A stretch of 9,052 bases of DNA from Clostridiales bacterium. Lineage in GTDB: Bacteria; Bacillota; Clostridia; Lachnospirales; Lachnospiraceae. The translations under genes and the position numbers were made by a program. Positions 1 through 6,644 of the stretch are shown here, piece after piece. The stretch lies in assembly GCA_019416265.1 (NCBI GenBank), contig DXXQ01000214.1, positions 1 to 9,052 on the forward strand, given 5' to 3'. Below the pieces are notes generated by a model. It was not told the DNA's origin and searched no databases. It was given only the letters and a program-made list of their open reading frames with translations. Position 1 is the first letter of the stretch, and each line of letters begins with the position of its first letter.

Positions 1-519
1 GTACTGATCCATCTTTGTCCATTTCTTATCTGTAAAGTATTCGTAGTAGGTACGGCGCTCCTTGTCAACCTTTCGAACCAGTTTTTCCGCGCTTCGTTCT
101 TCCCGTCCGGTTCGTTTCATAATTGTCTGTACACGGGATTCAAAGGGAGCATAGATAAAAACATTTAAAGCTCTGTCTCCCAGGATATGGTTGGCGCAGC
201 GTCCGACAATAACGCAGTCTTCTTTTTCCGCCAGATCGATGATGATCTTTCTCTGCAGGTCATAGAGAACATCATTCATAGGTATGAAATGATAATCCTT
301 GTCTAACTGCAGCTCATGATCAATAGGGAAACGCCACTGGTTTGCCTTTTTCTCATCTACCTTTGCAAGGGTATCGAAGGGGATATCTTTTTCCTTTGCC
401 GCAATCTCGATTAATTCCTTATCATAAAAAGAAAATCCCAGTTCCTCTGCAAGAGCCTTACCGATAATACGTCCGTTACTTCCAAGCATTCTGTTGATCG
501 CAATTACACGTTTGCTCAT
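1..519 (-). CDS. Cytidylate kinase-like family protein (N-terminal part, runs off the window)
   Basis: Reading the minus strand from ATG at 519-517 gives 173 codons open to the window edge. The product starts MSKRVIAINRMLGSNGR, followed by IIGKALAEELGFSFYDKEL. This matches the P-loop start of cytidylate-kinase-like proteins (Pfam Cytidylate_kin2), usually REFGSGGREIGKKLAEKLG in the family. The mid-protein motif VIVGRCANHIL and the later stretch with RTGREERS and VDKERRTYYEYF (LID-like, Arg-rich, expected to contact phosphates) also fit. The family is about 200 residues, so only a short C-terminal part is missing. Members are presumed cytoplasmic nucleoside monophosphate kinases, but many have not been tested. 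The first glycine-rich motif is slightly degenerate (RMLGSNGR). The start is supported by AGGGAGG at 528-534 with about 8 nt spacing. The ATG at 526 is out of frame and too close to that site. It is transcribed divergently from the hydroxylase operon. Confidence 0.85.
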   Translation of the reverse strand, partial: MSKRVIAINRMLGSNGRIIGKALAEELGFSFYDKELIEIAAKEKDIPFDTLAKVDEKKANQWRFPIDHELQLDKDYHFIPMNDVLYDLQRKIIIDLAEKEDCVIVGRCANHILGDRALNVFIYAPFESRVQTIMKRTGREERSAEKLVRKVDKERRTYYEYFTDKKWTKMDQY

Positions 520-576
520 ACTTCATACCTCCCTTGTTCTATGTGAAAATATATGAATAGTAAAACTCTTTTGTTA

Positions 577-606
577 ATTATAACACAATATACAGAAAAA
601 TACCAG
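577..606 (-). promoter_or_regulatory. Predicted promoter of the cytidylate-kinase-like gene
   Basis: On the minus strand the region contains a perfect extended -10, TGTTATAAT, with TATAAT at 582-577. The -35 is weak: CTGGTA at 606-601 with an 18-bp spacer. A consensus extended -10 can compensate for a poor -35. The resulting 5' leader to ATG 519 would be about 50 nt. This is a prediction from sequence only. Confidence 0.5.
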
Positions 607-643
607 AAGAACCTCTTGAAAATGTATATATTTCCTGTATAAA

Positions 644-684
644 ACATACTTTTTTTGTAAGACCTACACTTTTTTTGAATAGAC
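644..684. repeat. Imperfect tandem repeat, 20-bp period, with T7 tracts
   Basis: Two adjacent units, about 644-663 and 664-684, each carry CTTTTTTTG (649-657 and 669-677) exactly 20 bp apart, and each ends in AGAC after a short A/T-rich stretch. The second unit runs into the predicted -35 of the rightward promoter, and the first lies just upstream. Two T-tracts spaced by about two helical turns suggest DNA bending, an UP element or a regulator-binding site. The function is inferred only from position. Confidence 0.4.
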
Positions 685-709
685 ATTTTCCGCTTATATA
701 TGATACAAT
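680..709 (+). promoter_or_regulatory. Predicted promoter of the molybdenum hydroxylase operon
   Basis: TAGACA at 680-685 (5 of 6 to TTGACA) is separated by 18 bp from TACAAT at 704-709 (5 of 6 to TATAAT). TG at 701-702 makes an extended -10 (TGATACAAT). An alternative overlapping pair is TTGAAT 675-680 with TATGAT 699-704. Transcription would start near 716, giving a leader of about 40 nt before ATG 755. No operator palindrome is evident. Confidence 0.55.
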
Positions 710-754
710 ATAAATAACAATGCTATTACATATTGGAGAAAGAAAGGATTACAA

Positions 755-1573
755 ATGCTGAAAATCAAAAGCTATGTAAAAGTTAACAGCCTGGCGGAAG
801 CCTATGAGCTGAATCAGAAAAAATCCGCCTGTATTATCGGCGGAATGGTATGGCTGAAAATGGGAAACAGAGCGATTTCAACAGCCATCGACCTTTCCGG
901 TCTGGGGCTTGACTCCATTCAGGAGCTGGAAGAGGAGTTTGTCATCGGCTGTATGACGCCTCTCCATGATCTGGAGACAAATGAAGCCCTTAATGCCTAC
1001 ACAAACGGCGCCATGAGAGAAAGTCTCCGTCACATTGTGGGTATTCAGTTCAGAAACTGTGCCACTGTAGGCGGAAGCCTCTGGGGAAGATACGGCTTTT
1101 CCGATGTTCTGACCATGTTCCTTGGAATGGAAACCTGGGTGGAGCTTTACAATGCAGGCCGAATTCCTCTTACAGAGTTTGTAAACAGGAAGAAAGACAA
1201 CGATATCCTTGTCAATATAATTGTGAAAAAAGTACCGATCTCTATCTGCTATTTAAGCCAGAGAAATACAAAGACGGATTTTCCGGTGCTGACTCTTGCA
1301 GCCTCTGTTCTTGACGGAGAAGCGCGCACAGTCATCGGCGCAAGACCGGGACGGGCAGTGATCGTGAAGGATGAAAAAGAAATCCTCAAAAACTTTGTAA
1401 ACAGAAGACCGGAGCATCAGAAGGAAGCGATTGAAGCCTTTGCTCAGTATGCATCGGAACACACGGTCACAGACAAAAATATGAGGGCATCAAAAGAATA
1501 CAGAAGCCTTCTTGTAAAGGTTCTGACAAAGAGAGCCTGGGAAGCAATAGGAGGTATGAAATATGAATATTAG
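755..1573 (+). CDS. xdhB: FAD-binding subunit of a xanthine dehydrogenase-family molybdenum hydroxylase
   Basis: This 272-residue protein aligns throughout with the XdhB/CoxM type (FAD_binding_5 then CO_deh_flav_C). The first FAD domain covers about residues 1-160, and the C-terminal flavoprotein domain runs from about 165 to the end, finishing with MRASKEYRSLLVKVL as in E. coli XdhB (known members are about 290 residues). The second flavin-contact motif is kept as FRNCATVGGSLWG (residues 99-111). The first motif, normally GGGTD or AGGTD followed by L, reads IIGGMVWLKM (27-36), so the usual Thr and Asp/Asn are replaced. Its expected role is to accept electrons from the iron-sulfur subunit on FAD and pass them to NAD+ or another acceptor in the cytoplasm. 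The start ATG has GAAAGGA at 742-748. It overlaps the next gene by 11 bp. The family call is sure; the substrate and the letter naming, which differ between species, are not. Confidence 0.88.
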   Translation: MLKIKSYVKVNSLAEAYELNQKKSACIIGGMVWLKMGNRAISTAIDLSGLGLDSIQELEEEFVIGCMTPLHDLETNEALNAYTNGAMRESLRHIVGIQFRNCATVGGSLWGRYGFSDVLTMFLGMETWVELYNAGRIPLTEFVNRKKDNDILVNIIVKKVPISICYLSQRNTKTDFPVLTLAASVLDGEARTVIGARPGRAVIVKDEKEILKNFVNRRPEHQKEAIEAFAQYASEHTVTDKNMRASKEYRSLLVKVLTKRAWEAIGGMKYEY

Positions 1574-2033
1574 TTTTTGGCTGAACGGCGTATACCGCCA
1601 CGAGGAGGTGGATCCGGATACGCTGCTCCTTGATTTCCTCAGGGAAAAAGGATGTTCAAGTGTAAAGAGGGGCTGTGAAACAGCCAACTGCGGTCTCTGT
1701 ACGGTACTGATGGATGGGAAACCGATTCTTTCCTGTTCCACCCTTGCAGTCCGGGCAGAGGGCAAAAAGGTGGTAACATTGGAAGGACTTCAGAAAGAAG
1801 CGAAGGAATTCGGAAGCTTTATGGCCAACGAAGGCGCAGAGCAGTGCGGTTTCTGCAATCCTGGCTTTATTATGAACGTATTTGCCATGCTGCAGGAGTT
1901 AAAAGATCCCACAGAAGAAGAGATTAAAGAATATCTTGCCGGAAACCTCTGCCGCTGCTCCGGCTTTGTTTCTCAGACAAGAAGCATTCAGAAGTTTTTG
2001 AAATACAAGAAAGCACAGGAGGGCAGAGAATGA
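1563..2033 (+). CDS. xdhC: [2Fe-2S] iron-sulfur subunit of the molybdenum hydroxylase
   Basis: This 156-residue protein is of full family length. It has a plant-ferredoxin-type N-terminal domain with cluster ligands Cys38, Cys43, Cys46 and Cys58 (motif CETANCGLC) and a helical C-terminal [2Fe-2S]_2 domain with Cys95, Cys98, Cys130 and Cys132 (motifs QCGFCNPGF and CRCSGF). All eight ligands are present, and Gln94 before the CGFC motif is the residue that contacts the pterin in characterised relatives. The protein should relay electrons from the Mo centre to the FAD subunit in the cytoplasm. AGGAGGT at 1549-1555 lies inside the previous gene, 7 nt before ATG 1563; the ATG at 1556 is too close to it. 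The start overlaps the flavin gene by 11 bp and the end overlaps the Mo subunit by 4 bp, which implies translational coupling and matched subunit amounts. The symbol follows E. coli xdhABC, where xdhC is the iron-sulfur subunit, not the unrelated XdhC maturation factor. Confidence 0.93.
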   Translation: MNISFWLNGVYRHEEVDPDTLLLDFLREKGCSSVKRGCETANCGLCTVLMDGKPILSCSTLAVRAEGKKVVTLEGLQKEAKEFGSFMANEGAEQCGFCNPGFIMNVFAMLQELKDPTEEEIKEYLAGNLCRCSGFVSQTRSIQKFLKYKKAQEGRE

Positions 2034-4324
2034 AATATGTAAATCAGCCGATAAGAAAAACGGATGCCATGTCTCTTGTAACCGGAAAGCCGGTTTACAC
2101 AGATGATATTGCGCCGAAGGACAGTCTGATCGTAAAGGTTTTAAGAAGTCCCTACGCCAATGCCTGGGTGGAGGACATTAAAACAGGAAACGCTGCCAAG
2201 GTAAGCGGCATTGTCTGTGTCCTCACATATAAGGATGTCCCGCAGAGACGATTTACCCTTGCCGGACAGACTGCGCCGGAAATGAGCCCGGACGACCGTC
2301 TGATCCTTGACCGTCATGTGCGCTTCGTCGGCGACGCTGTTGCCATTGTGGCAGGCGAGACAGAGGCGGCCGTGGACAAGGCCTTAAAAAAGATTAAGGT
2401 GGAATACAGGGTGGAAACTCCTGTGTTCGATATCCATAAAGCAAAAGACAACCCGATCCTCATCCATCCGGAGGAGGACTGGAAATTAAAGATTCCTCTC
2501 GGAGGGGACAACAAACGAAACCTCTGTGCCTCCAATGTAGAGGAAATGGGAAATATAGAGGAGGTTCTTGCAGGCTGTAAATATACGGTAGAGCATACCT
2601 ACCACACAAAGGCAAACCAGCAGACTATGATGGAAACCTTCCGTTCTGCCTGCTACCTTGACCATTTCGGACGCCTGAATGTGATTTCTTCCACTCAGGT
2701 TCCCTTCCATGTGCGCCGAATCCTGGGCAATGCGCTGGATATTCCGGCTTCCAGGGTGCGTGTGATCAAGCCGCGTATCGGAGGAGGCTTCGGTGCGAAA
2801 CAGACTGCTGTCTGTGAGATTTATCCTGCGATCGTCACCTGGATGACAGGACGGCCGTCAAAAATCGTGTACTCCAGATATGAGTCCCAGATCTGTTCTT
2901 CACCCCGCCACGAAATGGAGATCACAGTCCGTGCAGGCGCAGACGAAAACGGTATTGTAAAAGCCATTGACGTTTATACCCTTTCCAATACAGGCGCATA
3001 CGGAGAGCACAGCTCCACAACTGTGGGTCTGACCGGTCATAAATCCATTGCCCTTTACCGTAATCTGGAAGCGTACCGTTTTTCCTTTGACGTTGTCTAT
3101 ACAAATACCCAGTCTGCAGGAGCATACCGCGGCTACGGAGCTACTCAGGGTATCAACGCAGTGGAATCTGCCATCAATGAGCTTGCCCACAAGATGGGTA
3201 TGGACCCTGTGAGGATCCGCGAGCTGAATATGCCGATGGAGGGCGGTCCTCTGCCTGCATACGGAGACGTTCCTTATGCTACAAGCTGTACCATGGACCG
3301 CTGTATGGCCCGTGCCAAAGAGATGATGGACTGGGATTCCAAATATCCCTGCCGTGATATGGGCAACGGCAAGGTCCGCGGCGTCGGCGTTGCCATGGCA
3401 ATGCAGGGCTCATCCATTGGAGGAATCGATGTGGGCGGCGCTGATATTAAATTAAATGAAGACGGTTCCTACACACTGGGACTTGGCTGTACAGATATGG
3501 GTACCGGCTGTGATACCATCCTTGCCCAGATTGCTGCGGAGTGCCTGGAAACACCTATGAAAAATATTGCCGTGTTCGGTGTAGATACCGATATTTCACC
3601 TTATGATTCCGGTTCCTATGCCTCTGCAACGACCTACACAACAGGAACTGCAGTTATGCAGGCATGTGAATCCATGAGAGAAAAGATCTGTGCTCTGGGC
3701 GCTTCCATGCTGGAGACAGAGCCTGATCAGGTAATATTTGACGGAGAGTCTGTATCTGACGGTGAGAAAAAAGTATCTCTTCAGGAAATTGCCTTAAAGG
3801 GAACCTGCGGCTGCAGTCAGGAGCTTCAGGTTGTAAGAAGCTATTCTTCCCCGATCTCTCCGCCGCCGTTCATGGTTGGTATGGCAGAAGTAGAGGTGGA
3901 TAAAGAGACAGGTACTGTAGAAATGCTGGATTTCGTGGCAGTTGTTGACTGCGGAACTCCGATCAACCCGAATCTTGCCCGCGTACAGACAGAGGGCGGC
4001 GTTGCCCAGGGAATCGGAATGGCGCTTTTCGAGGATGTTCAGTACAGTGAAAACGGAAAGATGCGAAACAATTCCTTTATGCAGTATAAAATCCCGTCCA
4101 GAATGGATATCGGAAAGATCCGTGTGGAATTTGAGTCAAGCTATGAGCCAAGCGGCCCCTTTGGTGCGAAATCCATTGGTGAGCTGGTTATCGACACGCC
4201 GTGTCCTGCCATTGCAGAAGCTGTCTACAATGCATCCGGCGTTCGTGTGAGAGAGCTTCCGATCACTCCGGAAAAAGTGGCAATGGGAATCCTTGCCAAT
4301 GACAGTAAAAATGAAACAGCATGA
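2030..4324 (+). CDS. xdhA: Molybdopterin-binding catalytic subunit of a xanthine dehydrogenase-family hydroxylase
   Basis: This 764-residue large subunit has full family length (E. coli XdhA is about 750). The start IRKTDAMSLVTGKPVYTDDI is the usual opening of the a/b hammerhead domain. Cofactor motifs include GGGFGAKQ (251-258), GAYRGYGATQ (364-373), DMGTGCDT and DSGSYASATTYTTGTA. GAKSIGE (712-718) carries the expected catalytic glutamate, Glu718, as in E. coli GHKSLGE. The enzyme hydroxylates an N-heterocycle or aldehyde carbon with water-derived oxygen. Purines such as xanthine or hypoxanthine are likely but unproven, since nicotinate and other azaheterocycle hydroxylases share these motifs. 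The position of GAK-type residues does not settle whether selenium is used. AGGAGGG (2017-2023) precedes the ATG by 6 nt, and the ATGA overlap couples it to the iron-sulfur gene. No cofactor-maturation or purine-catabolic gene lies next to it in this window. Confidence 0.92.
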   Translation: MKYVNQPIRKTDAMSLVTGKPVYTDDIAPKDSLIVKVLRSPYANAWVEDIKTGNAAKVSGIVCVLTYKDVPQRRFTLAGQTAPEMSPDDRLILDRHVRFVGDAVAIVAGETEAAVDKALKKIKVEYRVETPVFDIHKAKDNPILIHPEEDWKLKIPLGGDNKRNLCASNVEEMGNIEEVLAGCKYTVEHTYHTKANQQTMMETFRSACYLDHFGRLNVISSTQVPFHVRRILGNALDIPASRVRVIKPRIGGGFGAKQTAVCEIYPAIVTWMTGRPSKIVYSRYESQICSSPRHEMEITVRAGADENGIVKAIDVYTLSNTGAYGEHSSTTVGLTGHKSIALYRNLEAYRFSFDVVYTNTQSAGAYRGYGATQGINAVESAINELAHKMGMDPVRIRELNMPMEGGPLPAYGDVPYATSCTMDRCMARAKEMMDWDSKYPCRDMGNGKVRGVGVAMAMQGSSIGGIDVGGADIKLNEDGSYTLGLGCTDMGTGCDTILAQIAAECLETPMKNIAVFGVDTDISPYDSGSYASATTYTTGTAVMQACESMREKICALGASMLETEPDQVIFDGESVSDGEKKVSLQEIALKGTCGCSQELQVVRSYSSPISPPPFMVGMAEVEVDKETGTVEMLDFVAVVDCGTPINPNLARVQTEGGVAQGIGMALFEDVQYSENGKMRNNSFMQYKIPSRMDIGKIRVEFESSYEPSGPFGAKSIGELVIDTPCPAIAEAVYNASGVRVRELPITPEKVAMGILANDSKNETA

Positions 4325-4345
4325 TCAGATCGGAGAAAACCATAA

Positions 4346-5404
4346 ATGCGTGAATTGATACTGGCATGTATCGGAATCCTCCTTCAGACCACTGTGTTTT
4401 TCTGTATCGGGAGCCTTCTGATGCGTGAACTGCGGATGAAATCGGATGCAGGCTTTGCTCTGATCCTGGGATATCTGACATATTTCGCAGTGTTTGAATT
4501 TCTTGCGGTGCCCATGACCCTTATCTGGGCGCCGCTTAAAACCCTGTCCCTGGTATGGGCGGTGATATTGGGGGCAGTTGTTTTTGCTGCCCTCGCATTT
4601 ATGAGGAAACAGTGGATCTCTCAGATAAAAAGGATCCCTTCCCTCATAAAAGACCATTCCTGGATGCTTCTGGCTGCAGGAGCGGTGATCCTGCTTCAGT
4701 GGCTGATCGTAGTTTTTTATCAGGATACTTCCGTGGATGCCGCTTATTACATTGGAACAGTAAACACCTCCGTTTATACGGGGACACTCGGAAGATATAA
4801 TCCTTTTAACGGGAATCCGCTGACAAGATTTCCCATCAGGTATGTGTTTTCCGCCTACCCCATGCACAACGCCGTGTGGTGTTTCCTTCTGGGAAATCAT
4901 GCCCTGGTGCAGTCAAAAATTGTGATGTCGGTCATCAATGTCCTGATTGCCAACCTGGTTATTTATCAGATTGGAAAAGCCCTGTTCCATGAGCAGAAAA
5001 AGCAGGCGGATCTTATGATGGTTTTTGTCTGCCTTTTAAATCTGTTTTCCTTTACCATTTTTACAACGGGGACTTTTTTCTTCACAAGATGTTATGAGGG
5101 AAAAGCCATTCTTGGGAATATTTCCATTCCCATGGTGCTTCTGTGCAGTCTCTGGCTGTGGTATCGGCCCCGGGAGAGGGGAGTCTGGCCGGTTCTTTTT
5201 CTCACTGCCGTAAGTGCGCTGACCTTTTCCGGTTCCTCGATCATTTTTCCGGCAGTGCTCAGCGCAGGGATTCTGCCTGTGGCTGTCATGAAGAAGAAAT
5301 ATGGTCTTTTGCTCCCTTATGCCCTGTGTCTGCTGCCTTCCGTTTTCTATGCGGCAGTATACTTCTGCGCTAAGGCAGGACTGCTGACGCTGAAAGCATT
5401 TTAA
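4346..5404 (+). CDS. Multi-spanning membrane protein, DUF6077-like N-terminal half
   Basis: This 352-residue, very hydrophobic protein has about eight or nine predicted membrane spans, near residues 3-25, 34-60, 64-86, 104-126, 173-210, 222-246, 260-273, 280-312 and 319-346. A polar loop holds QDTSVDAAYYIGTVNTS and NPFNGNPLTRFPIRYVFSAY (127-171), and a second loop has TRCYEGKAILGNISIP (247-262). From memory these resemble DUF6077 proteins of Clostridia, which have a DDAYYVGT-type loop, an RY..SPFP-type motif and a GKA.L motif, and which look like membrane glycan or glycosyltransferase-type proteins of unknown function. Such proteins are about 550-650 residues, so this ORF covers just over half. 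The stop is a TAA at 5402, and the following ORF resumes in the same frame, so the gene may be split. GGAG at 4332-4335 lies 10 nt before the ATG. It starts 21 bp after xdhA and may be co-transcribed with it. Confidence 0.7.
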   Translation: MRELILACIGILLQTTVFFCIGSLLMRELRMKSDAGFALILGYLTYFAVFEFLAVPMTLIWAPLKTLSLVWAVILGAVVFAALAFMRKQWISQIKRIPSLIKDHSWMLLAAGAVILLQWLIVVFYQDTSVDAAYYIGTVNTSVYTGTLGRYNPFNGNPLTRFPIRYVFSAYPMHNAVWCFLLGNHALVQSKIVMSVINVLIANLVIYQIGKALFHEQKKQADLMMVFVCLLNLFSFTIFTTGTFFFTRCYEGKAILGNISIPMVLLCSLWLWYRPRERGVWPVLFLTAVSALTFSGSSIIFPAVLSAGILPVAVMKKKYGLLLPYALCLLPSVFYAAVYFCAKAGLLTLKAF

Positions 5405-5410
5405 AGGAGG
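5403..5410 (+). promoter_or_regulatory. Strong Shine-Dalgarno between the two DUF6077-like ORFs
   Basis: AAAGGAGG overlaps the TAA stop of the upstream ORF and stands 9 nt before ATG 5420. It is close to the anti-Shine-Dalgarno optimum, so the downstream ORF is likely translated by re-initiation or independent initiation. The presence of this site argues against a wholly dead downstream fragment. Confidence 0.6.
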
Positions 5411-5419
5411 GGAAGAGAT

Positions 5420-6277
5420 ATGGCAGATATAACGATCAGTGAATTTGGACTGGGTTTCGTAAGGAAATGTATGGAGATCTACTGGGGAAATTGTCTTTTC
5501 CCCCTTCTCTTTGCAGGGGGGCTTCTTTGGACGCTGCTCAGGCACAGGAAGAAGGCGGGAGTTGTTTTCCTTGGGTATACCGTATTTTTATTCCTTACGG
5601 CTTACAACCCGTTTCTTGTCAAATATGTAATACCAAAGGTGGCCTTTGAGAAGGAATATTACCGGCTGATCTGGATCCTTCCCGTGATTCCCGGCGTTGC
5701 CTATTATGGGGTGCGTCTGGTCTTTCTCATGAAAAAGAGGTGGCAGAGGGTGGCGCTGGCGCTGGCTCTGATGGGAGCAGCCGCAGTTCTGGGCACACCT
5801 ATTGACGGGATCGTAAAAAACTTTCAGTCTATAGAAAATATTTATAAGATACCGAATCAGCTCCGGGCAGTGTGCAGTGTGATCCATCAGGACAGCGAGG
5901 AAGAAATGCCGAGAGTTGTTTTCGACCCGAGCCTCAATTCTTTTGCAAGACAGTACGATGCCTCTCTTGAGCTGACGCTGAACAGAAACGCCCTTATTTA
6001 CAGACAGGGAAGTACAGTTGCAGGCTCCTTTGATGAAACAAGTAAATGGTATATACGCCAGAAAAATATCATGGATGTGATCATTTACCAGGAAGAAGGG
6101 GATCCCAATACGTTCAGGAAGGCGCTTTACGATACACGGACAGATTATCTGGTGGTGTTAAATATGCTTGGAAATCATGAATTTATCGAAAGCGCAGGCT
6201 GTGAACGTATTGCAGAGACAGGAGAATATGTGGTTTACAGGTTTGACTGGAAAAAATTCAGAAAACAAAAATCTTAA
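5420..6277 (+). CDS. Membrane protein with soluble C-terminal domain, DUF6077-like C-terminal half
   Basis: This 285-residue protein has four predicted spans (about 24-41, 45-65, 82-104 and 111-128) and a hydrophilic tail of about 155 residues. The motif AYNPFLVKYV followed by EYYRLIWILPVIPGVAYYG (61-97) and the tail motif FARQYDASLELTLNR (175-189) resemble, from memory, the second half of DUF6077-type proteins, where an NP..., a YwR..W..P and an RQYD-type motif occur in this order. It is in the same frame as the previous ORF: reading through the TAA at 5402 and five codons would give one protein of about 643 residues, a normal full length. It may be a genuine second subunit translated from AAAGGAGG, or the 3' part of a gene broken by a nonsense mutation. 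The function is unknown; a role in cell-surface glycan or envelope assembly is only inferred from the membrane layout. Confidence 0.68.
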   Translation: MADITISEFGLGFVRKCMEIYWGNCLFPLLFAGGLLWTLLRHRKKAGVVFLGYTVFLFLTAYNPFLVKYVIPKVAFEKEYYRLIWILPVIPGVAYYGVRLVFLMKKRWQRVALALALMGAAAVLGTPIDGIVKNFQSIENIYKIPNQLRAVCSVIHQDSEEEMPRVVFDPSLNSFARQYDASLELTLNRNALIYRQGSTVAGSFDETSKWYIRQKNIMDVIIYQEEGDPNTFRKALYDTRTDYLVVLNMLGNHEFIESAGCERIAETGEYVVYRFDWKKFRKQKS

Positions 6278-6295
6278 AAAAGTCCGGAAAACCTA

Positions 6296-6324
6296 TTGCT
6301 ATTTGTAAAAAAAACTGATACAGT
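6296..6324 (+). promoter_or_regulatory. Predicted promoter of the riboswitch-transporter unit
   Basis: TTGCTA (6296-6301) is separated by 17 bp from TACAGT (6319-6324), with TG at 6316-6317 forming an extended -10 (TGATACAGT). A start near 6331 would put the lysine aptamer about 28 nt into the transcript. No terminator is seen between the preceding gene and this promoter, so some read-through from upstream is possible. Confidence 0.5.
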
Positions 6325-6358
6325 ATAGGAGATTAACAAAGATACATAACGTAAACAT

Positions 6359-6512
6359 GATAGAGGCGCAGGTTTCAAGAGTAATCCGATTTCACGGCAT
6401 GGCAGCCATTCGGAGGAAAGGGGAAACTGCCGAAGAACCTTTACAGCCAGGAGGGAAGGTTCTGGGACGTCACAGAATATGTGCCGTACTGTCACAGATG
6501 TGGAGCGCTATC
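6359..6512 (+). promoter_or_regulatory. Lysine riboswitch aptamer (L box)
   Basis: The conserved core elements of the lysine riboswitch occur in order: AGAGGCGC at 6362-6369, AAGAGTAAT at 6377-6385 (loop E-like segment of P2), GGGGAAACTGCCGAAG around 6420-6435, TCTGGGACG, ACTGTCA, and GGAGCGCTATC at the 3' end. P1 closes as GATAG (6359-6363) with CTATC (6508-6512). Length (154 nt) is somewhat below the usual 170-180 nt but keeps all junction motifs. Lysine binding should stabilise P1 and let the downstream terminator form, turning off the transporter when lysine is plentiful. GGTA (6516-6519) could pair with TACC (6541-6544) at the foot of the terminator, a weak hint of an antiterminator. Confidence 0.9.
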
Positions 6513-6541
6513 GAGGGTAACTTGTTTATTTGACATCATAT

Positions 6542-6575
6542 ACCGTGGATGTGTTCGCACAGCCACGGTTTTTTT
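6542..6575 (+). terminator. Intrinsic terminator of the lysine riboswitch expression platform
   Basis: CCGTGG (6543-6548) pairs with CCACGG (6563-6568). An inner GTG/CAC stem lies beyond an A-G mismatch and a T-A pair, with a TTCG tetraloop. Seven Ts follow (6569-6575). Lying 30 nt after the aptamer and 70 nt before the transporter start, it is the expected attenuator that lysine-bound aptamer would favour. Confidence 0.9.
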
Positions 6576-6592
6576 GCGTGAAAATACGGGCC

Positions 6593-6611
6593 ATCGATGA
6601 CTGTCATCTAT
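6593..6611. promoter_or_regulatory. Dyad-symmetric element between attenuator and transporter start
   Basis: GATGAC and GTCATC (6596-6601 and 6603-6608) form a perfect 13-bp dyad around T6602. After one mismatch on each side the symmetry continues with AT/AT (6593-6594 and 6610-6611). It lies 20 nt upstream of the transporter Shine-Dalgarno. It could be a protein-binding site or a small RNA hairpin; no known regulator motif is recognised. Confidence 0.3.
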
Positions 6612-6644
6612 GTTTTGTATCCAGATAAAGAGGGAGGATTTGAT

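Noticed and set aside
4325..4900. Minus-strand ORF of 191 codons opposite the first DUF6077-like gene
   Set aside because: The low-complexity His/Pro/Lys-rich translation has no domain, and it overlaps a clear membrane-protein gene on the plus strand.
5402..5404. Recoding of the in-frame stop (selenocysteine or pyrrolysine)
   Set aside because: The codon is TAA, while selenocysteine uses TGA and pyrrolysine TAG, and a strong Shine-Dalgarno with ATG follows.
6597..6644. N-terminal extension of the transporter to ATG 6597
   Set aside because: There is no Shine-Dalgarno before 6597, the extra 16 residues overlap the dyad, and ATG 6645 has AGGGAGG at ideal spacing followed by a signal-like N-terminus.
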